From the NCBI GenBank assembly GCA_028708845.1, contig JAQVXZ010000002.1:1-64000 (forward strand): a stretch of 64,000 bases of DNA, in the 5' to 3' direction. The notes under the pieces were generated by a model. It ran no database searches and had not been told where the DNA came from. It saw only the letters and a list, made by a program, of their open reading frames with translations. The stretch comes from Bacteroidales bacterium (GTDB lineage: Bacteria; Bacteroidota; Bacteroidia; Bacteroidales; P3). The position numbers and the translations under genes were made by a program. How positions within the stretch are numbered: the first letter of the stretch is position 1; each line of letters starts with the position of its first letter. Shown one piece after another: positions 24,803 through 32,381 of the stretch.

Positions 24803-26047
24803 ATGAAATTTTCAGATATTGAAATAATGTCACCCGTAGGCTCTTACGAATCATTGATGGGAGCAATACAAGGCGGTGCTGACTCAGTTTACTTTGGTGT
24901 TGGAGAGTTAAATATGCGATCTCGCAGTGCAAGCAATTTCTCAATCGAAGACTTACGAAAGATTGTTGAAATTGCAAAGGAGCATAACCTTAGAACCTAT
25001 CTAACCCTAAACACAATAATCTACGACCAAGAACTAGATTACATGAGAGAGGTTATTGATGCTGCAAAAGAAAGTGGAGTAAGTGCAATAATAGCAGCTG
25101 ACCTTGCAGTAATTTCTTATGCAAGAGAAGTTGGAGTGGAGGTACATCTTTCAACCCAATGCAATATAACAAATATAGAGGCTGTTAAATTCTTTTCCCA
25201 GTTTGCAGATGTAATTGTAACAGCTCGTGAGCTATCCCTTGATAAAGTTAAAAGAATAACCGAGTATATAAAAGAAAATAATATAAAAGGACCATCAGGA
25301 AACCTACTTCAAATAGAATGTTTTGTTCATGGAGCTCTTTGTATGGCTGTTTCTGGCAAATGTTATATATCCTTAGATAATGCAAACAAAAGTGCAAATA
25401 GAGGAGCTTGCCTTCAATATTGTCGTCGCCCATATAAGGTAACAGATATGGATGGAGGGACAGAACTAGTTGTCGACAATAAATATATAATGTCGCCAAA
25501 GGATTTAAAAACTCTTGACTTTTTGGATAAGATACTAGATGCAGGAGTAAGAGTTTTGAAGATAGAGGGAAGAGGACGCTCCGCAGAATATGTTAAAACA
25601 GTAACAAGAGTATATAAGAATGCAGTTAAAGCCTATTTTGATGGAGAATTTACCCAGGAGAACAAGGCAATTTGGAACCAGGAGCTAAAAACTGTATATA
25701 ATAGAGATTTTTGGGATGGGTACTACCTAGGACAAAGAATAGGAGAGTGGACAGAAAAATATGGTTCCAGATCAACAAAGGTTAAAGAATTCATTGGAAC
25801 CTGCACCAACTACTATAAAAATATAGGAATTGCCGAAGTAAAACTTGAAACAGGGACATTATCAATTGGTGATGATATAATAATTCTTGGACCAACCACA
25901 GGGGTTTACGAAGATACTATAAAAGAAATAAGGGTGGACTTAAAATCAGTTGAGAAGTCGGTAAAAGGAGAGATGTTTTCAATTCCCACAACTGAAACAA
26001 TACGAAGAGGAGATAAATTATATAAGATAAAAGATGCTGAAATTTAA
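24803..26047 (+). CDS. trhP: U32-family protein, TrhP-like tRNA wobble hydroxylation factor
   Basis: A 414-residue U32-family protein (long annotated as collagenase-like peptidase). The TIM-barrel N-terminal part has IEIMSPVGSYESLMGAIQGG and ADSVYFGVGELNMRS. The conserved cysteine region ECFVHGALCMAVSGKCYIS and RGACLQYCRRPY fits the 4Fe-4S ligand set of the family. A C-terminal U32 beta-barrel (about 340-414) has GDDIIILGPTTGV. The family member TrhP (YegQ) is needed for 5-hydroxyuridine at tRNA position 34 in E. coli. RlhA and UbiU/V belong to the same superfamily, so the exact role is an inference. The next gene overlaps by 14 nt and the one after encodes another U34 modification enzyme. 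Confidence 0.85.
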   Translation: MKFSDIEIMSPVGSYESLMGAIQGGADSVYFGVGELNMRSRSASNFSIEDLRKIVEIAKEHNLRTYLTLNTIIYDQELDYMREVIDAAKESGVSAIIAADLAVISYAREVGVEVHLSTQCNITNIEAVKFFSQFADVIVTARELSLDKVKRITEYIKENNIKGPSGNLLQIECFVHGALCMAVSGKCYISLDNANKSANRGACLQYCRRPYKVTDMDGGTELVVDNKYIMSPKDLKTLDFLDKILDAGVRVLKIEGRGRSAEYVKTVTRVYKNAVKAYFDGEFTQENKAIWNQELKTVYNRDFWDGYYLGQRIGEWTEKYGSRSTKVKEFIGTCTNYYKNIGIAEVKLETGTLSIGDDIIILGPTTGVYEDTIKEIRVDLKSVEKSVKGEMFSIPTTETIRRGDKLYKIKDAEI

Positions 26048-26867
26048 TTACCATAATCATTCCACCTATTGCGACGGGAAGAGTTCACTTGAAGAAATGA
26101 CTCTTTCGGCAATTGAAAAAGGACTTTCTTACTATGGGTTTTCTGCTCATAGTCCAGTTCCTTTTGATAACGATTTTGCATTGCAATATTCAGATATACA
26201 AAACTACTTAGACGAAACTTTAAGACTTAAAGCAAAATACCAAGATAAGATAAAGCTATTTACATCTATGGAATTCGATTATATTCCTAAGCTTTCAGAA
26301 GATATAAGAGAAAGAGCCGAGGAGTACGATTTAGATTATATCATTTCATCAGTTCACTTAGTTAATTCCGAAAATGGATTATGGTTTATTGATGGCTCAA
26401 AGCAAGAAAGCTATGATAATGGTCTAAGAGATTATTTTGGAGGTGATATAAGAAAAGCTGTAAAAGCATTCTATGACCAAACAAATGAAATGATAATTAA
26501 TGTGAAACCTAATATTGTTGGACATTTCGATAAGGTTAAGATGCATAATAAGGATAGATATTTCAAGGAAGACGAGACTTGGTACAGGGATTTGGTAATA
26601 CAAACTATTGACCTTATGAAAGAAGAAGACCTAATCTGCGAAGTAAATGCAAGAGGTTTATATAAGGGTCGTTCAAATGACTATTTCCCACAAACAGCTT
26701 GGGTAAAAGAACTTGCCAAAAGAAATGTAAGAGTAACCATATCCTCCGATTCACATAAGGCAGATGAGGTTGATATGCTTTTTGTAGATTGTTGGGATCA
26801 TCTAAAAGCCTGTGGACATAAGGAAGTCTGGTATTTTGATGACAATTGGAAATCTACTTCACTCTAA
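26034..26867 (+). CDS. hisK: PHP-domain phosphatase, histidinol-phosphatase type
   Basis: A 277-residue PHP-fold enzyme. FNYHNHSTYCDGKSSLEEM gives the HxH and downstream Asp metal ligands, GFSAHSPVPF a third His, and EFDYIP a Glu. SSVHLV and HFDKVKMHN (about 163) contribute more ligands, with SSDSH near residue 239. This set and the length (277) match HisK/HisJ-type histidinol phosphatases, which remove phosphate from L-histidinol phosphate, the next-to-last pathway step. No other his genes are near, and PHP phosphatases can act on other small phosphoesters. It overlaps the U32 gene by 14 nt and MnmD by TAATG coupling. Confidence 0.85.
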   Translation: MLKFNYHNHSTYCDGKSSLEEMTLSAIEKGLSYYGFSAHSPVPFDNDFALQYSDIQNYLDETLRLKAKYQDKIKLFTSMEFDYIPKLSEDIRERAEEYDLDYIISSVHLVNSENGLWFIDGSKQESYDNGLRDYFGGDIRKAVKAFYDQTNEMIINVKPNIVGHFDKVKMHNKDRYFKEDETWYRDLVIQTIDLMKEEDLICEVNARGLYKGRSNDYFPQTAWVKELAKRNVRVTISSDSHKADEVDMLFVDCWDHLKACGHKEVWYFDDNWKSTSL

Positions 26868-27541
26868 TGGAAGAAATAGGAAATCAAATTGAAATTCTAA
26901 TAACAGAAGACGGTTCATCAAGTCTAAGAAGGACAGATTTACAAGAAGGATATCATTCAACCTTTGGAGCAATTGCCGAAAGCAGACATATATTTATTGA
27001 AGCAGGTCTAAGAAAGGTTGGAAAGCTACCAGAGATAAACATTTTAGAAATAGGTTTTGGCACAGGCTTAAATGCTATCCTAAGCTTAGAGTTTGCAATT
27101 AAAGAAAAACAATTGATAAATTACCAAACAATAGAGAAATTTCCCCTTACGAAAGAGATAATATCTCAGCTTAATTATGGTGAAAAACTTCATTTAGAAG
27201 AAGAATTCGACAGAATGCATAATATTTCGTGGAATGAAGGAAATGAACTCAACCCATATTTCAAAATTCAAAAGATAGATAAGCCCGCAGAGGAGATAAA
27301 TTATCCAAAGGACTTCTTTCATTTAATTTATTTCGATGCTTTTGCACCACAATTTGAAGAAAAGCTTTGGAATAAAGAAGTATTTGAAAATCTATACTTA
27401 TCCCTAAAACAAGGAGGCATATTAGTAACTTATTGTTGTAAGGGCGAGGTGAAAAGAATGCTTAAATCATCAGGTTTCGATATCGAAAAACTTCCAGGAC
27501 CCAAAGGAAAAAGAGAGATTCTTAGAGCATTAAAGAGCTAA
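26867..27541 (+). CDS. mnmD: tRNA (mnm5s2U34)-methyltransferase, stand-alone MnmD
   Basis: A 224-residue SAM-dependent methyltransferase that finishes 5-methylaminomethyl-2-thiouridine at the wobble base. The N-terminal DGSSSLRRTDLQEGYHSTFG and ESRHIFIEAGL blocks and the SAM site LEIGFGTGLNAIL are diagnostic for MnmD. IYFDAFAPQFEEKLWNKEVF and the terminal GPKGKREILRA complete the fold. It lacks the FAD-dependent MnmC oxidase domain that is fused in E. coli, as usual in Bacteroidota. I chose the ATG at 26867, which overlaps the previous stop (TAATG), over one at 26846 that adds seven residues inside the upstream gene. Confidence 0.92.
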   Translation: MEEIGNQIEILITEDGSSSLRRTDLQEGYHSTFGAIAESRHIFIEAGLRKVGKLPEINILEIGFGTGLNAILSLEFAIKEKQLINYQTIEKFPLTKEIISQLNYGEKLHLEEEFDRMHNISWNEGNELNPYFKIQKIDKPAEEINYPKDFFHLIYFDAFAPQFEEKLWNKEVFENLYLSLKQGGILVTYCCKGEVKRMLKSSGFDIEKLPGPKGKREILRALKS

Positions 27542-27712
27542 ATCCTTATAATAATTTTCTAAATCTTCGTTTTCATAAACCTACCTTGCCAAGATAGTAG
27601 TGTTATGTTGGCAAGGTAGCAGTGTTATGTTGGCAACATAGGGCTGCTATGTTGCCAACATAGGCTCATCGAATCAAAGAAATAAATAATTAAAAGCCTA
27701 TAATAAATTATT
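27540..27712. repeat. Intergenic region tiled by 21/22-bp units, four with a palindromic core
   Basis: Units begin at 27540, 27561, 27582, 27604, 27626, 27648, 27671 and 27692, spaced 21, 21, 22, 22, 22, 23 and 21 bp. The four middle units carry TACCTTGCCAAGATA, TATGTTGGCAAGGTA, TATGTTGGCAACATA and TATGTTGCCAACATA, then 7-8 bp. The outer units are AT-rich; the one at 27671 starts GAATCAAAGAAAT, linking it to the other array family. The tiling starts at the mnmD stop codon and reaches to within about 16 bp of the convergent proS stop. Confidence 0.92.
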
Positions 27713-27728
27713 ATTCCTTTGTTTTATT

Positions 27729-29201
27729 TTAGTATGCTCTTGCGAAAACTACTCTTTTGTTTGAAGGTTTACCGCTAAATATACATTTGCCTTCTTCTTC
27801 TTTTGCATCTAGTGGCACGCAGCGAATGGTTGCTTTGGTAATCTCTTTTATCTTTTCTTCCGTTTCAGGAGTTCCATCCCAATGACAAGAAAGGAAACCC
27901 CCTTTTTCAATTTCCACTAAGAATTCTTCCCAAGAATCAACCTCTCTTGTGCTGTTTTCTCTAAATGCAAGAGCTTTATTATATAGGTTAGCTTGAATAT
28001 CTTCTAGTAGTTTTTCTATCTTATCAGTCAAACCTTCAACTGGTAAAGTTTCTTTGGTTAAATTATCTCTTCTTGCAATCTCCACCAAGCCTTGTTCAAG
28101 GTCTCTTGCTCCTAAGGTTATTCTTACAGGCACTCCTTTAAACTCGTATTCGTTGAATTTCCAACCTGGTTTATATGAATCTCTATTATCATATTTTACT
28201 GATATGCCTTTTGCTTTTAGTTCTGCGCATAGTCTTTCTGCTTCCTTATCAACCATTGCTTTTTGCTCTTCTCCCTTCGAAATAGGGATAATAACAACTT
28301 GTATTGGTGCAAGATTTGGAGGAAGAACTAAGCCCTCATCATCGGAATGGGTCATTATTAAAGCTCCCATTAGCCTTGTTGAAACTCCCCATGAGGTTGC
28401 CCAAACGTATTCTAGTTTATTCTCTTTTGAAAGGAACTTAACATCGAAAGCTTTTGCAAAGTTTTGTCCTAAGAAATGGGATGTACCTGCTTGAAGTGCT
28501 TTACCATCTTGCATAAGTGCCTCAATACAATAAGTATCTAAAGCTCCAGCGAAACGTTCATTAGGCGATTTATATCCTTTCAGCACTGGCATTGCCATAA
28601 ACTTCTCTGCAAAATATGCATATACTTCTAACATTTTCTTTGTTTCCTCAACTGCCTCGTCCAATGTCTCGTGAGCAGTATGTCCTTCTTGCCAAAGGAA
28701 TTCTGCTGTACGAAGGAACATTCTTGTTCTCATTTCCCAACGAACAACATTTGCCCACTGATTACAAAGAATAGGAAGGTCACGGTACGATTTTATCCAT
28801 CCCCTATAAGTATCCCAAATTATTGTTTCACTTGTTGGCCTAACAATCAATTCTTCTTCGAGTTTAGCACCTGGATCTGGCTCAAGTCCTGTTCCATCAG
28901 CCTTTGCTCTTAGGCGATGATGAGTTACAACGGCACATTCTTTTGCAAAACCCTCAACATGTTCTGCTTCTTTTTCAAAATATGACTTAGGAATAAAAAG
29001 AGGGAAGTATGCGTTTTGGTGACCTGTTTCTTTAAACATATCGTCTAATGCTTTTTGCATTTTTTCCCAAATTGCGTAACCATAAGGTTTGATTACCATA
29101 CAACCTCTAACTGCAGAGTTTTCAGCCAAATCAGCTCTAACTACTAGTTCGTTATACCATTCAGAATAGTTCTCAGCACGTGTTACAAAATCTTTTGCCA
29201 T
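27729..29201 (-). CDS. proS: Prolyl-tRNA synthetase, archaeal/eukaryotic type
   Basis: Charges tRNA-Pro. The 490-residue length and lack of the insertion (editing) domain place it in the short archaeal-like class (type 3), standard for Bacteroidota. Class II motifs are visible: motif 2 around [30 protein letters not shown], the TSE and RPTSETIIW block near residue 122, and motif 3 around [20 protein letters not shown]. The C-terminal zinc-binding-like region ends [15 protein letters not shown] -7 box lies 41-48 bp upstream. Confidence 0.97.
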   Translation of the reverse strand: MAKDFVTRAENYSEWYNELVVRADLAENSAVRGCMVIKPYGYAIWEKMQKALDDMFKETGHQNAYFPLFIPKSYFEKEAEHVEGFAKECAVVTHHRLRAKADGTGLEPDPGAKLEEELIVRPTSETIIWDTYRGWIKSYRDLPILCNQWANVVRWEMRTRMFLRTAEFLWQEGHTAHETLDEAVEETKKMLEVYAYFAEKFMAMPVLKGYKSPNERFAGALDTYCIEALMQDGKALQAGTSHFLGQNFAKAFDVKFLSKENKLEYVWATSWGVSTRLMGALIMTHSDDEGLVLPPNLAPIQVVIIPISKGEEQKAMVDKEAERLCAELKAKGISVKYDNRDSYKPGWKFNEYEFKGVPVRITLGARDLEQGLVEIARRDNLTKETLPVEGLTDKIEKLLEDIQANLYNKALAFRENSTREVDSWEEFLVEIEKGGFLSCHWDGTPETEEKIKEITKATIRCVPLDAKEEEGKCIFSGKPSNKRVVFARAY

Positions 29202-29241
29202 TATATTTATTAGTTTTGTATTTGATTAATTATTAGATTTG

Positions 29242-29249
29242 CAAAGATA
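29242..29249 (-). promoter_or_regulatory. -7 box of proS
   Basis: TATCTTTG on the minus strand matches TAnnTTTG, 41 bp before the start codon. No exact TTG at the expected -33 position. Confidence 0.6.
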
Positions 29250-29314
29250 CAAATAATAATAACTGACTAAAAATAATTATGATATACGGAGATTTATTAT
29301 TCGTTAAGGACGGT

Positions 29315-29332
29315 TTGGCATAAATCTTGCAA
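29315..29332 (+). promoter_or_regulatory. Candidate sigma-54 (RpoN) promoter
   Basis: TTGGCATAAATCTTGCAA has GG (29317-29318) and GC (29329-29330) exactly 10 nt apart, within TGGCA-N6-TTGCA, matching the sigma-54 -24/-12 consensus TGGCAC-N5-TTGC at nearly all positions. The start of transcription would be near 29342, 43 bp before the start of the Tyr-rich lipoprotein gene. No TAnnTTTG box is seen in the same interval. No activator gene is in the window. Confidence 0.6.
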
Positions 29333-29384
29333 TATTTTAGATTGAAGAACTAATAAAAGAATAAAACAATAAATATATATAGAT

Positions 29385-30845
29385 ATGAAAACACTAAGAA
29401 TCAGTTTGGTTGCCATTGCAATAACAACTATTTTCTCTCTGAGTAGTTGTTCTGTGCAGTCTGGAATGCAAGGCTTCGACGATATTTACTACAATCCTAA
29501 GGATGTCGTACAATATCAAGAGGTGGAGAAAATGACAAGCAAATCTTCGAATTATGATGTAGATAAAAAAAGTAATTATGCAGATAATTCAAGGACATAT
29601 AATGAGAGATTAAGACAACAAAACCTTTCTCAAAACAATCAAGAGAGTAATTATAATAATGAAATTGAAGACTCATTAAACTATAAGAGCTCACAAGAAA
29701 AGGGTTATTATGATGATTCTTATCTAAGTTATGATGAAGATGACTACTACGATTATGCATATACTGCTCGTATTCGTCGTTTCCATAGGCCTTATGTTTG
29801 GTCAAGTTATTACGATGACTTCTATACCAACCTATATTGGTATAACTATAATCCTATGTCATGGGGAACAAGCATATATTTAGGATATAGCTGGTGGTAC
29901 CCTTCATATTATTATCATAGTCCACATTATTGGGCATATAATAGCTGGGTATATAGTCCTTGGGGTTTCGGATACAACTATTGGGGATATAACCCTTATT
30001 ATTATGGGTGGGGATATTCACCATACTATAATATATGCTATTATAACCAAAGAGATAGAAACTCCAACTTTTACAGATCAAGATCTTCTTTCGACCCAAA
30101 TAATGTAGCAGGACAAAGAAGTGGAGGTTTAAGAACAGGAAACTTATCAAGTAAAACAGGAGGTAAATCATTCGGAGAACAATATACTAGTAGGAATGGT
30201 AGCATTTCAACCAATCGCACCATTAATGCAAATCAGTTAAATAGAACAAGAAGCAATGATAACACAAATGATAGAACTCTTGCTAATCAAAGACTAAACA
30301 GCAGAGGAGATAATAATGCTCGAAGTTTAGATCAAAATAAGAATCCGAATAACACTACAAATAATAGATTTAACAAACCAGAAAGAGCTCAAACTATAGA
30401 GCGCAGCGATATAAACAGACAAGTTAATCCTAATAATAACAGACAAGTTAATCAAAATACAAATAACCGTAGGATTGATAACACAAACACTAATCGTAAT
30501 TCAAGAACCTATAACCCACCTGCATCACGTCAGCCAAGAACTAATAATGAGTTTAGAACTAACACAAGACAAACTAACACAAGAACAAATGTTAATACTC
30601 CAATAAATAACAGATCTAATAATTCTTATAGAAACTCAAACGCTAAGCCTACAAGACAAAATGTTAGTCCTACAAGAACCAATACTCCTACAAGAACATA
30701 CAATAATACTAGTACACCAGCACGTTCTTCGTCTGTTAAGTCTTCTTCAAGCAGTAGTAGTTCTCGTTCAACAGGAACTTCTTCAGGAAGTCGTTCAGGA
30801 GGAAGTAGCTCTGGTGGATCACGCTCTGGTGGAGGAAGAAGATAA
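29385..30845 (+). CDS. Low-complexity lipoprotein: Tyr/Trp-rich centre, Asn/Arg/Thr-rich C-terminal half
   Basis: A 486-residue lipoprotein with signal peptide and lipobox LSSC (about residue 23). Residues about 30-120 are acidic and Asn/Tyr-rich. Residues about 130-225 are extremely rich in Tyr, Trp, Pro and Gly (for example YYYHSPHYWAYNSWVYSPWG and WGYNPYYYGWGYSPYY). The C-terminal half is Asn/Arg/Thr-rich and ends in a Ser run, a Gly/Ser/Arg tail and GGGRR. It probably lacks a single globular fold. Similar proteins in Bacteroidota have been labelled vitellogenin-like in databases, without functional basis. Aromatic low-complexity surface proteins may self-assemble or cross-link. It has a sigma-54-like promoter and precedes a FadL-like gene by 57 bp. 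Confidence 0.75.
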   Translation: MKTLRISLVAIAITTIFSLSSCSVQSGMQGFDDIYYNPKDVVQYQEVEKMTSKSSNYDVDKKSNYADNSRTYNERLRQQNLSQNNQESNYNNEIEDSLNYKSSQEKGYYDDSYLSYDEDDYYDYAYTARIRRFHRPYVWSSYYDDFYTNLYWYNYNPMSWGTSIYLGYSWWYPSYYYHSPHYWAYNSWVYSPWGFGYNYWGYNPYYYGWGYSPYYNICYYNQRDRNSNFYRSRSSFDPNNVAGQRSGGLRTGNLSSKTGGKSFGEQYTSRNGSISTNRTINANQLNRTRSNDNTNDRTLANQRLNSRGDNNARSLDQNKNPNNTTNNRFNKPERAQTIERSDINRQVNPNNNRQVNQNTNNRRIDNTNTNRNSRTYNPPASRQPRTNNEFRTNTRQTNTRTNVNTPINNRSNNSYRNSNAKPTRQNVSPTRTNTPTRTYNNTSTPARSSSVKSSSSSSSSRSTGTSSGSRSGGSSSGGSRSGGGRR

Positions 30846-30902
30846 TTCAAAATTAATAAGAACATATTTTAGATAAGTAATCAAACAAAAAAAACAGAAA
30901 AT

Positions 30903-32324
30903 ATGAAAAAGATATTTTTATTAGCTGCAAGTCTTTTCCTAGTAGGAAGCTTGTCAGCCCAAACAATAACAGATGCTTTGGGATTTTCTCAGATGGGACT
31001 AAATGGATCGTCGAACTATATCTCAAGAGCAGGAGCAATTGGAGCACTTGGTGGAGATTTAACTGCAGCAAGCTATAACCCTGCAGGATTAGGACTCTTC
31101 AACTCAAATGAATTGTCAATGTCAACTGGATACTATGGAAGCTTCACCGATGCAAACGCAAATGGATTATTATCATCCGACAATAGATCTAACTTTAACC
31201 TAGGACATATCGGTGGATTAGTATTCTTCAAACCAAATAGTAGCGACATTAAAGGATTCCAATTTACATTCACTTTAAACAGGCTTAAATCTTTTGGAAA
31301 TAGAACAATATTCCAAAGAAAAGGTTTAAACGATTCTTATATTTCTCACATAATTGATAATGGATATGATGATGCTTATATGCGTGATTTCTATGAATCA
31401 TACGCTGTTGACATTGATACAGTAAATAATGTGTACACATCTGTTTTCCAAAGCGGTAAATTCAATCAGCTACGTTCTTTTACCGAATCTGGTTTTATAA
31501 ATGAATTTAGTATGTCTTTCTCAACCAATATCCGTAATTTCGTTTATTTGGGAGCAACATTAGGAATTCCTATTGGAAGCTATCATTCAAGCGGTTCATT
31601 TATGGAAGAAAGATTAGACGTTATGAATAACACTACCGACAGATACATTTATGATGAGGTAAAAGATATTTATGCAACAGGAGTTAACCTTAAGATTGGT
31701 ACAATCATTAGACCTGTTAACTGGTTCCGCATTGGTTTAGCAATACATACTCCAACCTATTATTCAATTGAAGATAACTTATATTCAGATGTCTCATACC
31801 AAAAAACAAGTGGAGGAGACTGGGACCCTGTTACCTATAACCTTCAAACTCCATTCCGTTTCTTAGGCTCAGCAGCTCTTGTTCTTGGAGATAATAAAAC
31901 AAATATTGCAGGAAGCCTTTCAGCAGATTATGAATACGCAGACTATAGCAATATGAAATATAGATTGAGCAAAAATATAATGGCAGAAAGTGATATCAAC
32001 ACAATTATAAAGGACTATTTCCGTCCTACAAATACATTAAGATTTGGTGGAGAAGTGAAAATGGGAACAATGGCATTTAGAGCTGGATATTGCATTATGG
32101 ATAATCCTTATAGCGATAATAGAAACGATGCAGGAGCTTCTTCAATAACAGCAGGTATTGGTTATAGAACAAATAACTACTATCTTGATTTAGGATATGC
32201 TTTCACAGCAGGTAAATCTAAGTTCTATGAATATGAGTCAAGCTCAACACCACAAGATAACAACCTAATTAATTTAGATTACACAAGACATATTGCTCAA
32301 TTAACTTTTGGAGCAAGATTCTAA
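30903..32324 (+). CDS. FadL/OmpP1/TodX-family outer-membrane transporter
   Basis: A 473-residue barrel protein. Signal peptide MKKIFLLAASLFLVGSLSA (cleaved before Q20). The hatch-like N-terminal segment SRAGAIGALGGDLTAASYNP-AGLGLFNSNELS is characteristic of the OmpP1/FadL family, which moves hydrophobic compounds across the outer membrane. The C-terminal strand ends in TFGARF, an aromatic residue as needed for barrel insertion. It follows the Tyr-rich lipoprotein gene by 57 bp and is followed by a terminator. Ligand unknown. Confidence 0.85.
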   Translation: MKKIFLLAASLFLVGSLSAQTITDALGFSQMGLNGSSNYISRAGAIGALGGDLTAASYNPAGLGLFNSNELSMSTGYYGSFTDANANGLLSSDNRSNFNLGHIGGLVFFKPNSSDIKGFQFTFTLNRLKSFGNRTIFQRKGLNDSYISHIIDNGYDDAYMRDFYESYAVDIDTVNNVYTSVFQSGKFNQLRSFTESGFINEFSMSFSTNIRNFVYLGATLGIPIGSYHSSGSFMEERLDVMNNTTDRYIYDEVKDIYATGVNLKIGTIIRPVNWFRIGLAIHTPTYYSIEDNLYSDVSYQKTSGGDWDPVTYNLQTPFRFLGSAALVLGDNKTNIAGSLSADYEYADYSNMKYRLSKNIMAESDINTIIKDYFRPTNTLRFGGEVKMGTMAFRAGYCIMDNPYSDNRNDAGASSITAGIGYRTNNYYLDLGYAFTAGKSKFYEYESSSTPQDNNLINLDYTRHIAQLTFGARF

Positions 32325-32350
32325 ATCTAAAATAATATAAATTACGAAAA

Positions 32351-32380
32351 GGAGTTCAATTAATTTTGAACTCCTTTTTT
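32351..32380. terminator. Bidirectional terminator between the FadL-like and DUF5686 genes
   Basis: GGAGTTCAA (32351-32359) pairs with TTGAACTCC (32366-32374), flanked by A residues on one side and TTTTTT on the other, between convergent genes. Confidence 0.9.
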
Positions 32381-32381
32381 C

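Noticed and set aside
7519..27662. Palindromic arrays as CRISPR arrays
   Set aside because: The conserved part is only 10-15 bp and the variable joints 7-12 bp, far below CRISPR repeat and spacer sizes, and no cas genes are present.
30626..30865. Open frame antisense to the 3' end of the Tyr-rich lipoprotein gene
   Set aside because: Its Leu/Glu/Pro-rich product simply mirrors the Ser/Arg/Thr codons of the sense strand.
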